Positions 44,701 through 56,770 of a stretch of 64,000 bases of DNA are shown here, piece by piece (the stretch's first letter is position 1; each line of letters begins with the position of its first letter). The stretch spans positions 434,001 to 498,000 of the forward strand of contig JAECZT010000008.1 of NCBI GenBank assembly GCA_020055645.1, in the 5' to 3' direction. The notes under the pieces are model-generated. The model had not been told where the DNA came from. It ran no database searches and worked only from the letters and a program-made list of their open reading frames with translations. The translations under genes and the position numbers were made by a program. The DNA is from Tomocerus qinae. Taxonomy: Eukaryota; Arthropoda; Collembola; Entomobryomorpha; Tomoceridae.

Positions 44701-47700
44701 CAAAATGCTTAAAAATAACATTCAACATTTTTAATTATTTTTTAAACTTGTACGAGCCAAAAAGCTTAAAAAATAATTTTCAAGAGTTGAAATTCATAAT
44801 TTAACACTTGTACGGGGCGTAAAAGTTTAAAAAATGATATTCAACACTTGAAATGCTGTAATTCATAATTTAACACTTGTACGAACCAAAAAGCTTAAAA
44901 AATAATTTTCAAGAGTTGAAATTAATGATTTAATACTTGTACGAGCCAAAAAGCTTAAAAAATAATTTTCAAGAGTTGAAATTCATGATTTAAAACTTGT
45001 AAGAGCCAAAAAGCTTAAAACTAACATTCAACAGTTTTTATTATTTTTTAAACTTGTACGAGCCAAAAAGCTTAAAAATAACACTCAACAGTTTTAATTA
45101 TTTTTTAAACTTGTACGAGCCAAAAAGCTTAAAAAATAATTTTCAAGAGTTAAAATTGATGATTTAATACTTGTACGGGTCAAAAAGCTTAAAAAATAAT
45201 TTTCAACAGTTGGAATTCTTGATTTAATACTTGTAGGAGCCAAAAAGCTTAAAAAATAATTTTCAAGAGTTAAAATTCATGATTAAATACTTGTATGAGC
45301 CAAAAAGCTTAAAAAATAACATTAAACAGTTTTTATTATTTTTTAAACTTGTACGAGCCAAAAAGCTTAAAAATTAATTTTCAAAAAATTAAAAGTCATG
45401 ATTTAATACTTGTACGGGCCCAAAAGCTTACAAAATAATGTTCAAGAGTTGAAATTCATGATTTAATACTTGTACGGGTGAAAAAGCCTAAAAAATAATT
45501 TTCAAGTGTTGAAATTCATGATTTAATACTTGTACGGGCCAAAAAGCTTACAGAATACATTTCAATAGTTAAAATTCATGATTTAATACTTGAACGAGCT
45601 AAAAACTTAAAAATAACATTCAACAGTTTTAATTATTTTTTAAACTTGTACGAGCCAAAAAGCTTAAAAAATAATTTTCAAGAGTTGAAATTCATGATTT
45701 AATACTTGTACGAGCCAAAAAGCTTAAAAAATAATTTTAAAGAGTTGAAATTCATAATTTAACACTTGTACGGGGCGTAAAAGTTTAAAAAATGATATTC
45801 AACACTTGAAATGCTGTAATTCATAATTTAACACTTGTACGAACCAAAAAGCTTAAAAAAATAATTTTCAAGAGTTGAAATTCATAATTTAACACTTGTA
45901 CGAGACGTAAAAGTTTAAAAAATAATTTTCAAGAGTTGAAATTCATGATTTAATACTTGTAAGAGCCAAAAAGCTTAAAACTAACATTCAACAGTTTTTA
46001 TTATTTTTTAAACTTGTACGAGCCAAAAAGCTTAAAAATAACACTCAACAGTTTTAATTATTTTTTAAACTTGTACGAGCCAAAAAGCTTAAAAAATAAT
46101 TTTCAAGAGTTAAAATTGATGATTTAATACTTGTACGGGTCAAAAAGCTTAAAAAATAATTTTCAACAGTTGGAATTCTTGATTTAATACTTGTAGGAGC
46201 CAAAAAGCTTAAAAAATAATTTTCAAGAGTTAAAATTCATGATTAAATACTTGTATGAGCCAAAAAGCTTAAAAATAACATTAAACAGTTTTTATTATTT
46301 TTTAAACTTGTAAGAGCCAAAAAGCTTAAAAATAACATTCAACAGTTTCTATTATTTTTTAAACTTGTACGAGCCAAAAAGCTTAAAAATAACACTCAAC
46401 AGTTTTAATTATTTTTTAAACTTGTACGAGCCAAAAAGCTTAAAAAAATAATTTTCAAGAGTTAAAATTGATGATTTAATACTTGTACGGGCCCAAAAGC
46501 TTACAAAATAATGTTCAAGAGTTGAAATTCATGATTTAATACTTGTACGGGTGAAAAAGCCTAAAAAATAATTTTCAAGTGTTGAAATTCATGATTTAAT
46601 ACTTGTACGGGCCAAAAAGCTTACAGAATACATTTCAATAGTTAAAATTCATTATTTAATACTTGAACGAGCTAAAAACTTAAAAATAACATTCAACAGT
46701 TTTAATTATTTTTTAAACTTGTACGAGCCAAAAAGCTTAAAAAATAATTTTCAAGAGTTGAAATTCATGATTTAATACTTGTACGAGCCAAAAAGCTTAA
46801 AAAATAATTTTCAAGAGTTGAAATTCATGATTTAATACTTGTACGGGCCAAAAAGCTTGAAAATATCATTCAACAGTTTTAATTATTTTTTAAACTTGTA
46901 CCAGCCAAAAAGCTTAAAAAAATAATTTTCAAGGGTTAAAATTGATGATTTAATACTTGTACGGGCCAAAAAGCTTACAAAATAATTTTCAAGAGTTAAA
47001 ATTCATGATTTAATACTTGTACGGGCCAAAAAGCTTGAAAATATCATTCAACAGTTTTAATTATTTTTTAAACTTGTACCAGCGAAAAAGCTTAAAAAAT
47101 AATTTTCAAGAGTTAAAATTCATGATTTAATACTTGTACGAGACAAAATGCTTAAAAATAACATTCAACATTTTTAATTATTTTTTAAACTTGTACGAGC
47201 CAAAAAGCTTAAAAAATAATTTTCAAGAGTTGAAATTCATAATTTAACACTTGTACGGGGCGTAAAAGTTTAAAAAATGATATTCAACACTTGAAATGCT
47301 GTAATTCATAATTTAACACTTGTACGAACCAAAAAGCTTAAAAAATAATTTTCAAGAGTTGAAATTAATGATTTAATACTTGTACGAGCCAAAAAGCTTA
47401 AAAATAATTTTCAAGAGTTGAAATTCATGATTTAAAACTTGTAAGAGCCAAAAAGCTTAAAACTAACATTCAACAGTTTTTATTATTTTTTAAACTTGTA
47501 CGAGCCAAAAAGCTTAAAAATAACACTCAACAGTTTTAATTATTTTTTAAACTTGTACGAGCCAAAAAGCTTAAAAAATAATTTTCAAGAGTTAAAATTG
47601 ATGATTTAATACTTGTACGGGTCAAAAAGCTTAAAAAATAATTTTCAACAGTTGGAATTCTTGATTTAATACTTGTAGGAGCCAAAAAGCTTAAAAATAA

Positions 47701-50700
47701 TTTTCAAGAGTTAAAATTCATGATTAAATACTTGTATGAGCCAAAAAGCTTAAAAATAACATTAAACAGTTTTTATTATTTTTTAAACTTGTACGAGCCA
47801 AAAAGCTTAAAAATTAATTTTCAAAAATTAAAAGTCATGATTTAATACTTGTACGGGCCCAAAAGCTTACAAAATAATGTTCAAGAGTTGAAATTCATGA
47901 TTTAATACTTGTACGGGTGAAAAAGCCTAAAAAATAATTTTCAAGTGTTGAAATTCATGATTTAATACTTGTACGGGCCAAAAAGCTTACAGAATACATT
48001 TCAATAGTTAAAATTCATGATTTAATACTTGAACGAGCTAAAAACTTAAAAATAACATTCAACAGTTTTAATTATTTTTTAAACTTGTACGAGCCAAAAA
48101 GCTTAAAAAATAATTTTCAAGAGTTGAAATTCATGATTTAATACTTGTACGAGCCAAAAAGCTTAAAAAATAATTTTAAAGAGTTGAAATTCATAATTTA
48201 ACACTTGTACGGGGCGTAAAAGTTTAAAAAATGATATTCAACACTTGAAATGCTGTAATTCATAATTTAACACTTGTACGAACCAAAAAGCTTAAAAAAT
48301 AATTTTCAAGAGTTGAAATTCATAATTTAACACTTGTACGAGACGTAAAAGTTTAAAAAATAATTTTCAAGAGTTGAAATTCATGATTTAATACTTGTAA
48401 GAGCCAAAAAGCTTAAAACTAACATTCAACAGTTTTTATTATTTTTTAAACTTGTACGAGCCAAAAAGCTTAAAAATAACACTCAACAGTTTTAATTAAT
48501 TTTTAAACTTGTACGAGCCAAAAAGCTTAAAAAATAATTTTCAAGAGTTAAAATTGATGATTTAATACTTGTACGGGTCAAAAAGCTTAAAAAATAATTT
48601 TCAACAGTTGGAATTCTTGATTTAATACTTGTAGGAGCCAAAAAGCTTAAAAAATAATTTTCAAGAGTTAAAATTCATGATTAAATACTTGTATGAGCCA
48701 AAAAGCTTAAAAATAACATTAAACAGTTTTTATTATTTTTTAAACTTGTAAGAGCCAAAAAGCTTAAAAATAACATTCAACAGTTTCTATTATTTTTTAA
48801 ACTTGTACGAGCCAAAAAGCTTAAAAATAACACTCAACAGTTTTAATTATTTTTTAAACTTGTACGAGCCAAAAAGCTTAAAAAATAATTTTCAAGAGTT
48901 AAAATTGATGATTTAATACTTGTACGGGCCCAAAAGCTTACAAAATAATGTTCAAGAGTTGAAATTCATGATTTAATACTTGTACGGGTGAAAAAGCCTA
49001 AAAAATAATTTTCAAGTGTTGAAATTCATGATTTAATACTTGTACGGGCCAAAAAGCTTACAGAATACATTTCAATAGTTAAAATTCATTATTTAATACT
49101 TGAACGAGCTAAAAACTTAAAAATAACATTCAACAGTTTTAATTATTTTTTAAACTTGTACGAGCCAAAAAGCTTAAAAAATAATTTTCAAGAGTTGAAA
49201 TTCATGATTTAATACTTGTACGAGCCAAAAAGCTTAAAAAATAATTTTCAAGAGTTGAAATTCATGATTTAATACTTGTACGGGCCAAAAAGCTTGAAAA
49301 TATCATTCAACAGTTTTAATTATTTTTTAAACTTGTACCAGCCAAAAAGCTTAAAAAATAATTTTCAAGAGTTAAAATTGATGATTTAATACTTGTACGG
49401 GCCAAAAAGCTTACAAAATAATTTTCAAGAGTTAAAATTCATGATTTAATACTTGTACGGGCCAAAAAGCTTGAAAATATCATTCAACAGTTTTAATTAT
49501 TTTTTAAACTTGTACCAGCGAAAAAGCTTAAAAAATAATTTTCAAGAGTTAAAATTCATGATTTAATACTTGTACGAGACAAAATGCTTAAAAATAACAT
49601 TCAACATTTTTAATTATTTTTTAAACTTGTACGAGCCAAAAAGCTTAAAAAATAATTTTCAAGAGTTGAAATTCATAATTTAACACTTGTACGGGGCGTA
49701 AAAGTTTAAAAAATGATATTCAACACTTGAAATGCTGTAATTCATAATTTAACACTTGTACGAACCAAAAAGCTTAAAAAATAATTTTCAAGAGTTGAAA
49801 TTAATGATTTAATACTTGTACGAGCCAAAAAGCTTAAAAAATAATTTTCAAGAGTTGAAATTCATGATTTAAAACTTGTAAGAGCCAAAAAGCTTAAAAC
49901 TAACATTCAACAGTTTTTATTATTTTTTAAACTTGTACGAGCCAAAAAGCTTAAAAATAACACTCAACAGTTTTAATTATTTTTTAAACTTGTACGAGCC
50001 AAAAAGCTTAAAAAATAATTTTCAAGAGTTAAAATTGATGATTTAATACTTGTACGGGTCAAAAAGCTTAAAAAATAATTTTCAACAGTTGGAATTCTTG
50101 ATTTAATACTTGTAGGAGCCAAAAAGCTTAAAAAATAATTTTCAAGAGTTAAAATTCATGATTAAATACTTGTATGAGCCAAAAAGCTTAAAAATAACAT
50201 TAAACAGTTTTTATTATTTTTTAAACTTGTACGAGCCAAAAAGCTTAAAAATTAATTTTCAAAAATTAAAAGTCATGATTTAATACTTGTACGGGCCCAA
50301 AAGCTTACAAAATAATGTTCAAGAGTTGAAATTCATGATTTAATACTTGTACGGGTGAAAAAGCCTAAAAAATAATTTTCAAGTGTTGAAATTCATGATT
50401 TAATACTTGTACGGGCCAAAAAGCTTACAGAATACATTTCAATAGTTAAAATTCATGATTTAATACTTGAACGAGCTAAAAACTTAAAAATAACATTCAA
50501 CAGTTTTAATTATTTTTTAAACTTGTACGAGCCAAAAAGCTTAAAAAATAATTTTCAAGAGTTGAAATTCATGATTTAATACTTGTACGAGCCAAAAAGC
50601 TTAAAAAATAATTTTAAAGAGTTGAAATTCATAATTTAACACTTGTACGGGGCGTAAAAGTTTAAAAAATGATATTCAACACTTGAAATGCTGTAATTCA

Positions 50701-53700
50701 TAATTTAACACTTGTACGAACCAAAAAGCTTAAAAAATAATTTTCAAGAGTTGAAATTCATGATTTAATACTTGTACGAGCCAAAAAGTTTAAAAAATAA
50801 TTTTCAAGAGTTGAAATTCATGATTTAATACTTGTAAGAGCCAAAAAGCTTAAAAATAACATTCAACAGTTTTAATTATTTTTTAAACTTGTACGAGGCA
50901 AAAAGCTTAAAAATAACATTCAACAGTTTTAATTATTTTTTAAACTTGTACGAGCCAAAAAGCTTAAAAAATAATTTTCAAGAGTTAAAATTCATGATTT
51001 AATACTTGTACGAGGCGTAAAAGTTTAAAAAATGATATTCAACACTTGAAATGCTGTAATTCATAATTTAACACTTGTACGAACCAAAAAGCTTAAAAAA
51101 TAATTTTCAAGAGTTGAAATTCATGATTTAATACTTGTAGGAGCCAAAAAGCTTAAAAAATAATTTTCAAGAGTTAAAATTCATGATTAAATACTTGTAT
51201 GAGCCAAAAAGCTTAAAAATAACATTAAACAGTTTTTATTATTTTTTAAACTTGTAAGAGCCAAAAAGCTTAAAAAATAATTTTCAAGAGTTAAAATTGA
51301 TGATTTAATACTTGTACGGGCCAAAAAGCTTACAAAATAATTTTCAAGAGTTAAAATTCATGATTTAATACTTGTACGGGCCAAAAAGCTTGAAAATATC
51401 ATTCAACAGTTTTAATTATTTTTTAAACTTGTACCAGCGAAAAAGCTTAAAAAATAATTTTCAAGAGTTAAAATTCATGATTTAATACTTGTACGAGACA
51501 AAATGCTTAAAAATAACATTCAACATTTTTAATTATTTTTTAAACTTGTACGAGCCAAAAAGCTTAAAAAATAATTTTCAAGAGTTGAAATTCATAATTT
51601 AACACTTGTACGGGGCGTAAAAGTTTAAAAAATGATATTCAACACTTGAAATGCTGTAATTCATAATTTAACACTTGTACGAACCAAAAAGCTTAAAAAA
51701 TAATTTTCAAGAGTTGAAATTAATGATTTAATACTTGTACGAGCCAAAAAGCTTAAAAAATAATTTTCAAGAGTTGAAATTCATGATTTAAAACTTGTAA
51801 GAGCCAAAAAGCTTAAAACTAACATTCAACAGTTTTTATTATTTTTTAAACTTGTACGAGCCAAAAAGCTTAAAAAATAACATTCAACAGTTTTAATTAT
51901 TTTTTAAACTTGTACGAGCCAAAAAGCTTAAAAAATAATTTTCAAGAGTTAAAATTCATGATTTAATAAATTTTCAAAAGTTGAAATTCATGATTTAACA
52001 CTTGTACGAGGCGTAAAAGTTTAAAAATGATATTCAACACTTGAAATGCTGTAATTCATAATTTAACACTTGTACGAGCCAAAAAGCTTAAAAAATAATT
52101 TTCAACAGTTGGAATTCTTGATTTAATACTTGTAGGAGCCAAAAAGCTTAAAAAATAATTTTCAAGAGTTAAAATTCATGATTAAATACTTGTATGAGCC
52201 AAAAAGCTTAAAAATAACATTAAACAGTTTTTATTATTTTTTAAACTTGTACGAGCCAAAAAGCTTAAAAAATAATTTTCAAGAGTTGAAATTCATGATT
52301 TAATACTTGTACGAGCCCAAAAGCTTACAAAATAATGTTCAAGAGTTGAAATTCATGATTTAATACTTGTACGGGTGAAAAAGCCTAAAAAATAATTTTC
52401 AAGTGTTGAAATTCATGATTTAATACTTGTACGGGCCAAAAAGCTTACAGAATACATTTCAATAGTTAAAATTCATGATTTAATACTTGAACGAGCCAAA
52501 AAGCTTAAAAATAACATTCAACAGTTTTAATTATTTTTTAAACTTGTACGAGCCAAAAAGCTTAAAAAATAATTTTCAAGAGTTAAAATTCATGATTTAA
52601 TACTTGTACGAGCCAAAAAGCTTAAAAAATAATTTTAAAGAGTTGAAATTCATAATTTAACACTTGTACGGGGCGTAAAAGTTTAAAAAATGATATTCAC
52701 CAAAAAGCTTAAAAAATAATTTTCAAGAGTTGAAATTCATGATTTAACACTTGTACGAGACGTAAAAGTTTAAAAAATAATTTTCAAGAGTTGAAATTCA
52801 TGATTTAATACTTGTAAGAGCCAAAAAGCTTAAAACTAACATTCAACAGTTTTTATTATTTTTTAAACTTGTACGAGCCAAAAAGCTTAAAAATAACACT
52901 CAACAGTTTTAATTAATTTTTAAACTTGTACGAGCCAAAAAGCTTAAAAAATAATTTTCAAGAGTTAAAATTCATGATTTAATACTTGTACGGGTCAAAA
53001 AGCTTAAAAAATAATTTTCAAGAGTTGAAAATCATGATTTAATACTTGTACGAGCCAAAAAGCTTAAAAATTATTTTCAAGAGTTAAAATTCATGATTTA
53101 ATACTTGTACGAGCCAAAAAGCTTAAAAATAACATTAAACAGTTTTAATTATTTTTTAAACTTGTAAGAGCCAAAAAGCTTAAAAAATAATTTTCAAGAG
53201 TTAAAATTGATGATTTAATACTTGTACGGGCCAAAAAGCTTACAAAATAATTTTCAAGAGTTGAAATTCATGATTTAATACTTGTACGAGCCAAAAAGCC
53301 TAAAAAATAATTTTCAAGTGTTGAAATTCATGATTTAATACTTGTACGAGCCAAAAAGCTTAAAAAATAATTTTCAAGAGTTAAAATTCATGATTTAATA
53401 CTTGAACGAGCTAAAAAGCTTAAAAATAACATTCAACAGTTTTAATTGATTTTTAAACTTGTACGAGCAAAAAAGCTTAAAAAATAATTTTCAAGAGTTA
53501 AAATTCATGATTTAATACTTGTACGAGCCAAAAAGCTTAAAAAATAATTTTCAAGTGTTGAAATTTTAAAATTCATGATTTAATACTTGTACGAGCCAAA
53601 AAGCTTAAAAAATGATATTCAACACTTGAAATGCTGTAATTCATAATTTAACACTTGTACGAGCCAAAAAGCTTAAAAAATAATTTTCAAGAGTTAAAAT

Positions 53701-55737
53701 TCATGATTTAATACTTGTACGAGCCAAAAAGCTTACAAAATAATTTTCAAGAGTTGAAATTCATGATTTAATACTTGTACGGGCCAAAAAGCTTGAAAAT
53801 ATCATTCAACAGTTTTAATTATTTTTTAAACTTGTACCAGCGAAAAAGCTTAAAAAATAATTTTCAAGAGTTAAAATTCATGATTTAATACTTGTACGAG
53901 ACAAAATGCTTAAAAATAACATTCAACATTTTTAATTATTTTTTAAACTTGTACGAGCCAAAAAGCTTAAAAAATAATTTTCAAGAGTTGAAATTCATAA
54001 TTTAACACTTGTACGGGGCGATATTCAACACTTGAAATGCTGTAATTCATAATTTAACACTTGTACGAACCAAAAAGCTTAAAAAATAATTTTCAAGAGT
54101 TGAAATTAATGATTTAATACTTGTACGAGCCAAAAAGCTTAAAAAATAATTTTCAAGAGTTGAAATTCATGATTTAAAACTTGTAAGAGCCAAAAAGCTT
54201 AAAACTAACATTCAACAGTTTTTATTATTTTTTAAACTTGTACGAGCCAAAAAGCTTAAAAATAACACTCAACAGTTTTAATTATTTTTTAAACTTGTAC
54301 GAGCCAAAAAGCTTAAAAAATAATTTTCAAGAGTTAAAATTGATGATTTAATACTTGTACGGGTCAAAAAGCTTAAAAAATAATTTTCAACAGTTGGAAT
54401 TCTTGATTTAATACTTGTAGGAGCCAAAAAGCTTAAAAATAATTTTCAAGAGTTAAAATTCATGATTAAATACTTGTATGAGCCAAAAAGCTTAAAAATA
54501 ACATTAAACAGTTTTTATTATTTTTTAAACTTGTACGAGCCAAAAAGCTTAAAAATTAATTTTCAAAAATTAAAAGTCATGATTTAATACTTGTACGGGC
54601 CCAAAAGCTTACAAAATAATGTTCAAGAGTTGAAATTCATGATTTAATACTTGTACGGGTGAAAAAGCCTAAAAAATAATTTTCAAGTGTTGAAATTCAT
54701 GATTTAATACTTGTACGGGCCAAAAAGCTTACAGAATACATTTCAATAGTTAAAATTCATGATTTAATACTTGAACGAGCTAAAAACTTAAAAATAACAT
54801 TCAACAGTTTTAATTATTTTTTAAACTTGTACGAGCCAAAAAGCTTAAAAAATAATTTTCAAGAGTTGAAATTCATGATTTAATACTTGTACGAGCCAAA
54901 AAGCTTAAAAAATAATTTTAAAGAGTTGAAATTCATGATTTAATACTTGTACGAGCCAAAAAGCTTAAAAAATAATTTTCAAGAGTTAAAATTCATGATT
55001 AAATACTTGTACGAGCCAAAAAGCTTAAAAATAACATGCAACCGTTTTAATTGATTTTTAAACTTGTACGAGCCAAAAAGTTTAAAAAATAATTTTCAAG
55101 AGTTGAAATTCATGATTTAATACCTCTACGTGAAAAAAAGCTTGAAAATAACATTCAACAGTTTTAATTATTTTTTAAACTTGTACCAGTCAAAAAGCTT
55201 AAAAAATAATTTTCAAGAGTTAAAATTGATGATTTAATACTTGTACGGGACAAAAAGCTTACAAAATAATTTTCAAAAGTTGAAATTCATAATTTAACAC
55301 TTGTACGAGCCGTAAAAGTTTAAAAAATGATATTCAACACTTGAAATGCTGTAATTCATAATTTAACACTTGTACGAACCAAAAAGCTTAAAAAATAATT
55401 TTCAAGAGTTGAAATTAATGATTTAATACTTGTACTTGCTAAAAAGCTTAAAAAATAATTTTCAAGAGTTGAAATTCATGATTTAATACTTGTAAGAGCG
55501 AAAAAGCTTAAAAATAACATTCAAGACTTGAAATTTAAAAATTCATAATTTAACACTTGTACGAGGCGTAAAAGTTTAAAAAATGATATTCAACACTTGA
55601 AATGCTGTAATTCATAATTTAACACTTGTACGAGCCAAAAAGCTTAAAAAATAATTTTCAAGAGTTAAAATTGATGATTTAATACTTGTACGGGCCCAAA
55701 AGCTTACAAAATAATGTTCAAGAGTTGAAATTCATGA
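41721..55737. repeat. Satellite domain 3: 2.44-kb higher-order repeat
   Basis: The marker CAAAATGCTT starts at 42201, 44701, 47144, 49580, 51499 and 53902, with spacings of 2500, 2443, 2436, 1919 and 2403. The marker ACAGAATACA starts at 43108, 44181, 45550, 46623, 47989, 49060, 50427, 52447 and 54731. It alternates between about 1.07 and 1.37 kb before breaking down after 50.4 kb. The repeat is therefore two related sub-blocks amplified together. C units occur mostly singly here. Truncated units at about 51970, 52699 and 54020 mark recombination or deletion joints. Confidence 0.93.
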
Positions 55738-55747
55738 GAGAGAGAGA
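55736..55747. repeat. (GA)6 run at the satellite boundary
   Basis: An A-type monomer runs to TTCATGA at 55737 and then gives way to a GA run. Everything to the right is unique sequence of ordinary base composition. No target-site duplication can be identified, because only one side of the boundary is in view. Confidence 0.8.
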
Positions 55748-55750
55748 TGA

Positions 55751-55907
55751 CATGGAGTTATGGAACCCTCCGCACCCGTTTCCACCCACTACGGAACTCC
55801 CCCTATACATCAGGGCCGACCCCCGAGTGAATAGGTGCAATAAATGCGGTAGGGGAATATGTTCCGTAGGGGAAATACAACGGGGGGCTGACTCCAATAA
55901 CTCCATG
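55751..55907. repeat. Symmetric fold-back (imperfect inverted repeat), about 157 bp
   Basis: The outer arm CATGGAGTTATGG (55751-55763) is mirrored by CCAATAACTCCATG (55894-55907). An inner arm TACGGAACTCCCCCTA (55790-55805) is mirrored by TAGGGGAATATGTTCCGTA (55850-55868). Both inner arms lie 39 bases in from their outer ends, so the arms are symmetric around a centre near 55829. The element could be a MITE-like remnant, a fold-back structure or a degraded terminal repeat. The short frames here on both strands are not credible genes. A separate small stem, GGCCA/TGGCC, lies at 55917-55932. Confidence 0.65.
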
Positions 55908-56020
55908 TAGGTGGGAGGCCAGTGCGGTGGCCCCCTAACGGAGAGATATACAGAACCTCGCTCGTCAAGAGTTGGAAAGAGACTGAACGTATTGGGATGA
56001 GGGAGATGTGGGGACGTAGT

Positions 56021-56270
56021 TAAAACAGATGTGACCTAGAAAAACAGATGTGACCTAGAAAAACAGATGTGACCTAGAAAAACAGATGTGACCCAGATAA
56101 AACATGGGACCTAGATAAAACAGATGTGACCTAGATAAAACAGATGTGACCTAGAAAAACAGATGTGACCTAGAAAAACAGATGTGACCCAGATAAAACA
56201 TGGGACCTAGATAAAACAGATGTGACCTAGATAAAACAGATGTGACCTAGATAAAGCAAATCGAACCTGG
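56021..56270. repeat. 19-20 bp minisatellite, about 13 copies
   Basis: The unit is AAAACAGATGTGACCTAGA or ends in AGAT, giving 19-20 bp. Two shortened units reading AAAACATGGGACCTAG sit in equivalent places of a duplicated block of about five units. The last copy (about 56251-56270) is degenerate. Nearly every full unit contains TGACCT, the complement of AGGTCA. The array lies between the fold-back and the last minus-strand gene. Confidence 0.9.
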
Positions 56271-56446
56271 ATGACTCATCGATGAAGTAAAGATATGTTA
56301 TGAAAGATGGAATAAAAAATATTGCACGCATGGCGTGGTATTATTTGCAGTGACCATTAAGCTACTATGCCAAAACACACTTTTTGCTTGGATTTAAATC
56401 AATTTATTCAACTGTTTCTCGAAACATAACAATGTTTGAATAAAAA
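56271..56446. other. Non-coding 3' flank of the minus-strand gene arm
   Basis: No gene is seen here. On the minus strand an AATAAA polyadenylation signal (TTTATT on plus, 56403-56408) lies about 39 bases beyond the stop codon of the adjacent gene. It is well placed to end that transcript. Confidence 0.5.
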
Positions 56447-56770
56447 TTAAGAAGGACTTGTTCCATCGGTCAGTTCGATGTTGAAGGATTCAATCACAGA
56501 GTCCAAGTCCGAAGGGCTTTTCCCGGCGTAATGCCAATAGCGCAAAAGTTTGCCCAACAGCCAAGGGACGTCCTCTATCGGAAAGTTGAGATACCAATCC
56601 TTTCCCACTGCTCGTCGTTTTAAGTGCACATACACAGATCCATCCTCGTGCTTGCGATAATAGCAAGAGAATTTGGGTTCGTCCTTCTTGAATTCCATGA
56701 TTACAACTGAGTATATGTCCCATGCATCATGCCTTATAAATGAAAATTTACGTTTCGTAGACGTGTACAT
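56447..56770 (-). CDS. Small protein, paralogue of the 59784-60245 gene
   Basis: This 107-residue protein has no recognised family. Residues about 33-84 hold a compact block with EPKFSCYYRKHEDGSVYV, then EDVPWLLGKLLRYW and AGKS. The minus-strand gene at 59784-60245 has the same block: PFKIRFCFRTFEDGHTYV, then DNVPLFF, QFWNNTG and RS. The shared pattern is a basic or aromatic strand, an EDG turn, a strand, then a short helix after a VP. Such a fold could bind nucleic acid, but that is speculation. Its ATG overlaps the stop of the upstream gene as TAATG, which fits coupled expression. There is no signal peptide or membrane segment, and a poly(A) signal follows. Confidence 0.7.
   Translation of the reverse strand: MYTSTKRKFSFIRHDAWDIYSVVIMEFKKDEPKFSCYYRKHEDGSVYVHLKRRAVGKDWYLNFPIEDVPWLLGKLLRYWHYAGKSPSDLDSVIESFNIELTDGTSPS

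Larger units (their letters stand above)
1..55737. repeat. Giant AT-rich satellite array (58/60/69-bp monomers)
   Basis: Nearly every 58-69 bases the array returns to a core like TTGTACGAGCCAAAAAGCTT. Three monomers alternate. A (60 bp) continues with AATTTTCAAGAGTTGAAATT and ends near ATGATTTAATAC. B (58 bp) continues with ACATTCAACAGTTTTAATTA and a T-rich end. C (69 bp) has TACGAGGCGTAAAAGTTTAA instead of the HindIII-containing core. One A consensus has 15 G/C in 60. At about 60 bp per unit the array holds on the order of 900 units. Most units carry one CpG at a fixed place (TACGAG), and its variants (TATGAG, TAAGAG, TAGGAG, TACGGG, TGCGAG) mark subfamilies. No unique sequence longer than a monomer was seen inside it. 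Confidence 0.97.

Noticed and set aside
1-55737. CRISPR-like array
   Set aside because: The spacing is regular, but the would-be spacers are themselves repeats of two or three classes. No unique spacers and no cas genes are present, so this is satellite DNA.
55686-55910. Short frames on both strands over the satellite edge (74 and 62 codons)
   Set aside because: One begins in a satellite unit and both run across the fold-back. They contain no domain, and their stops fall by chance in a GC-richer stretch.
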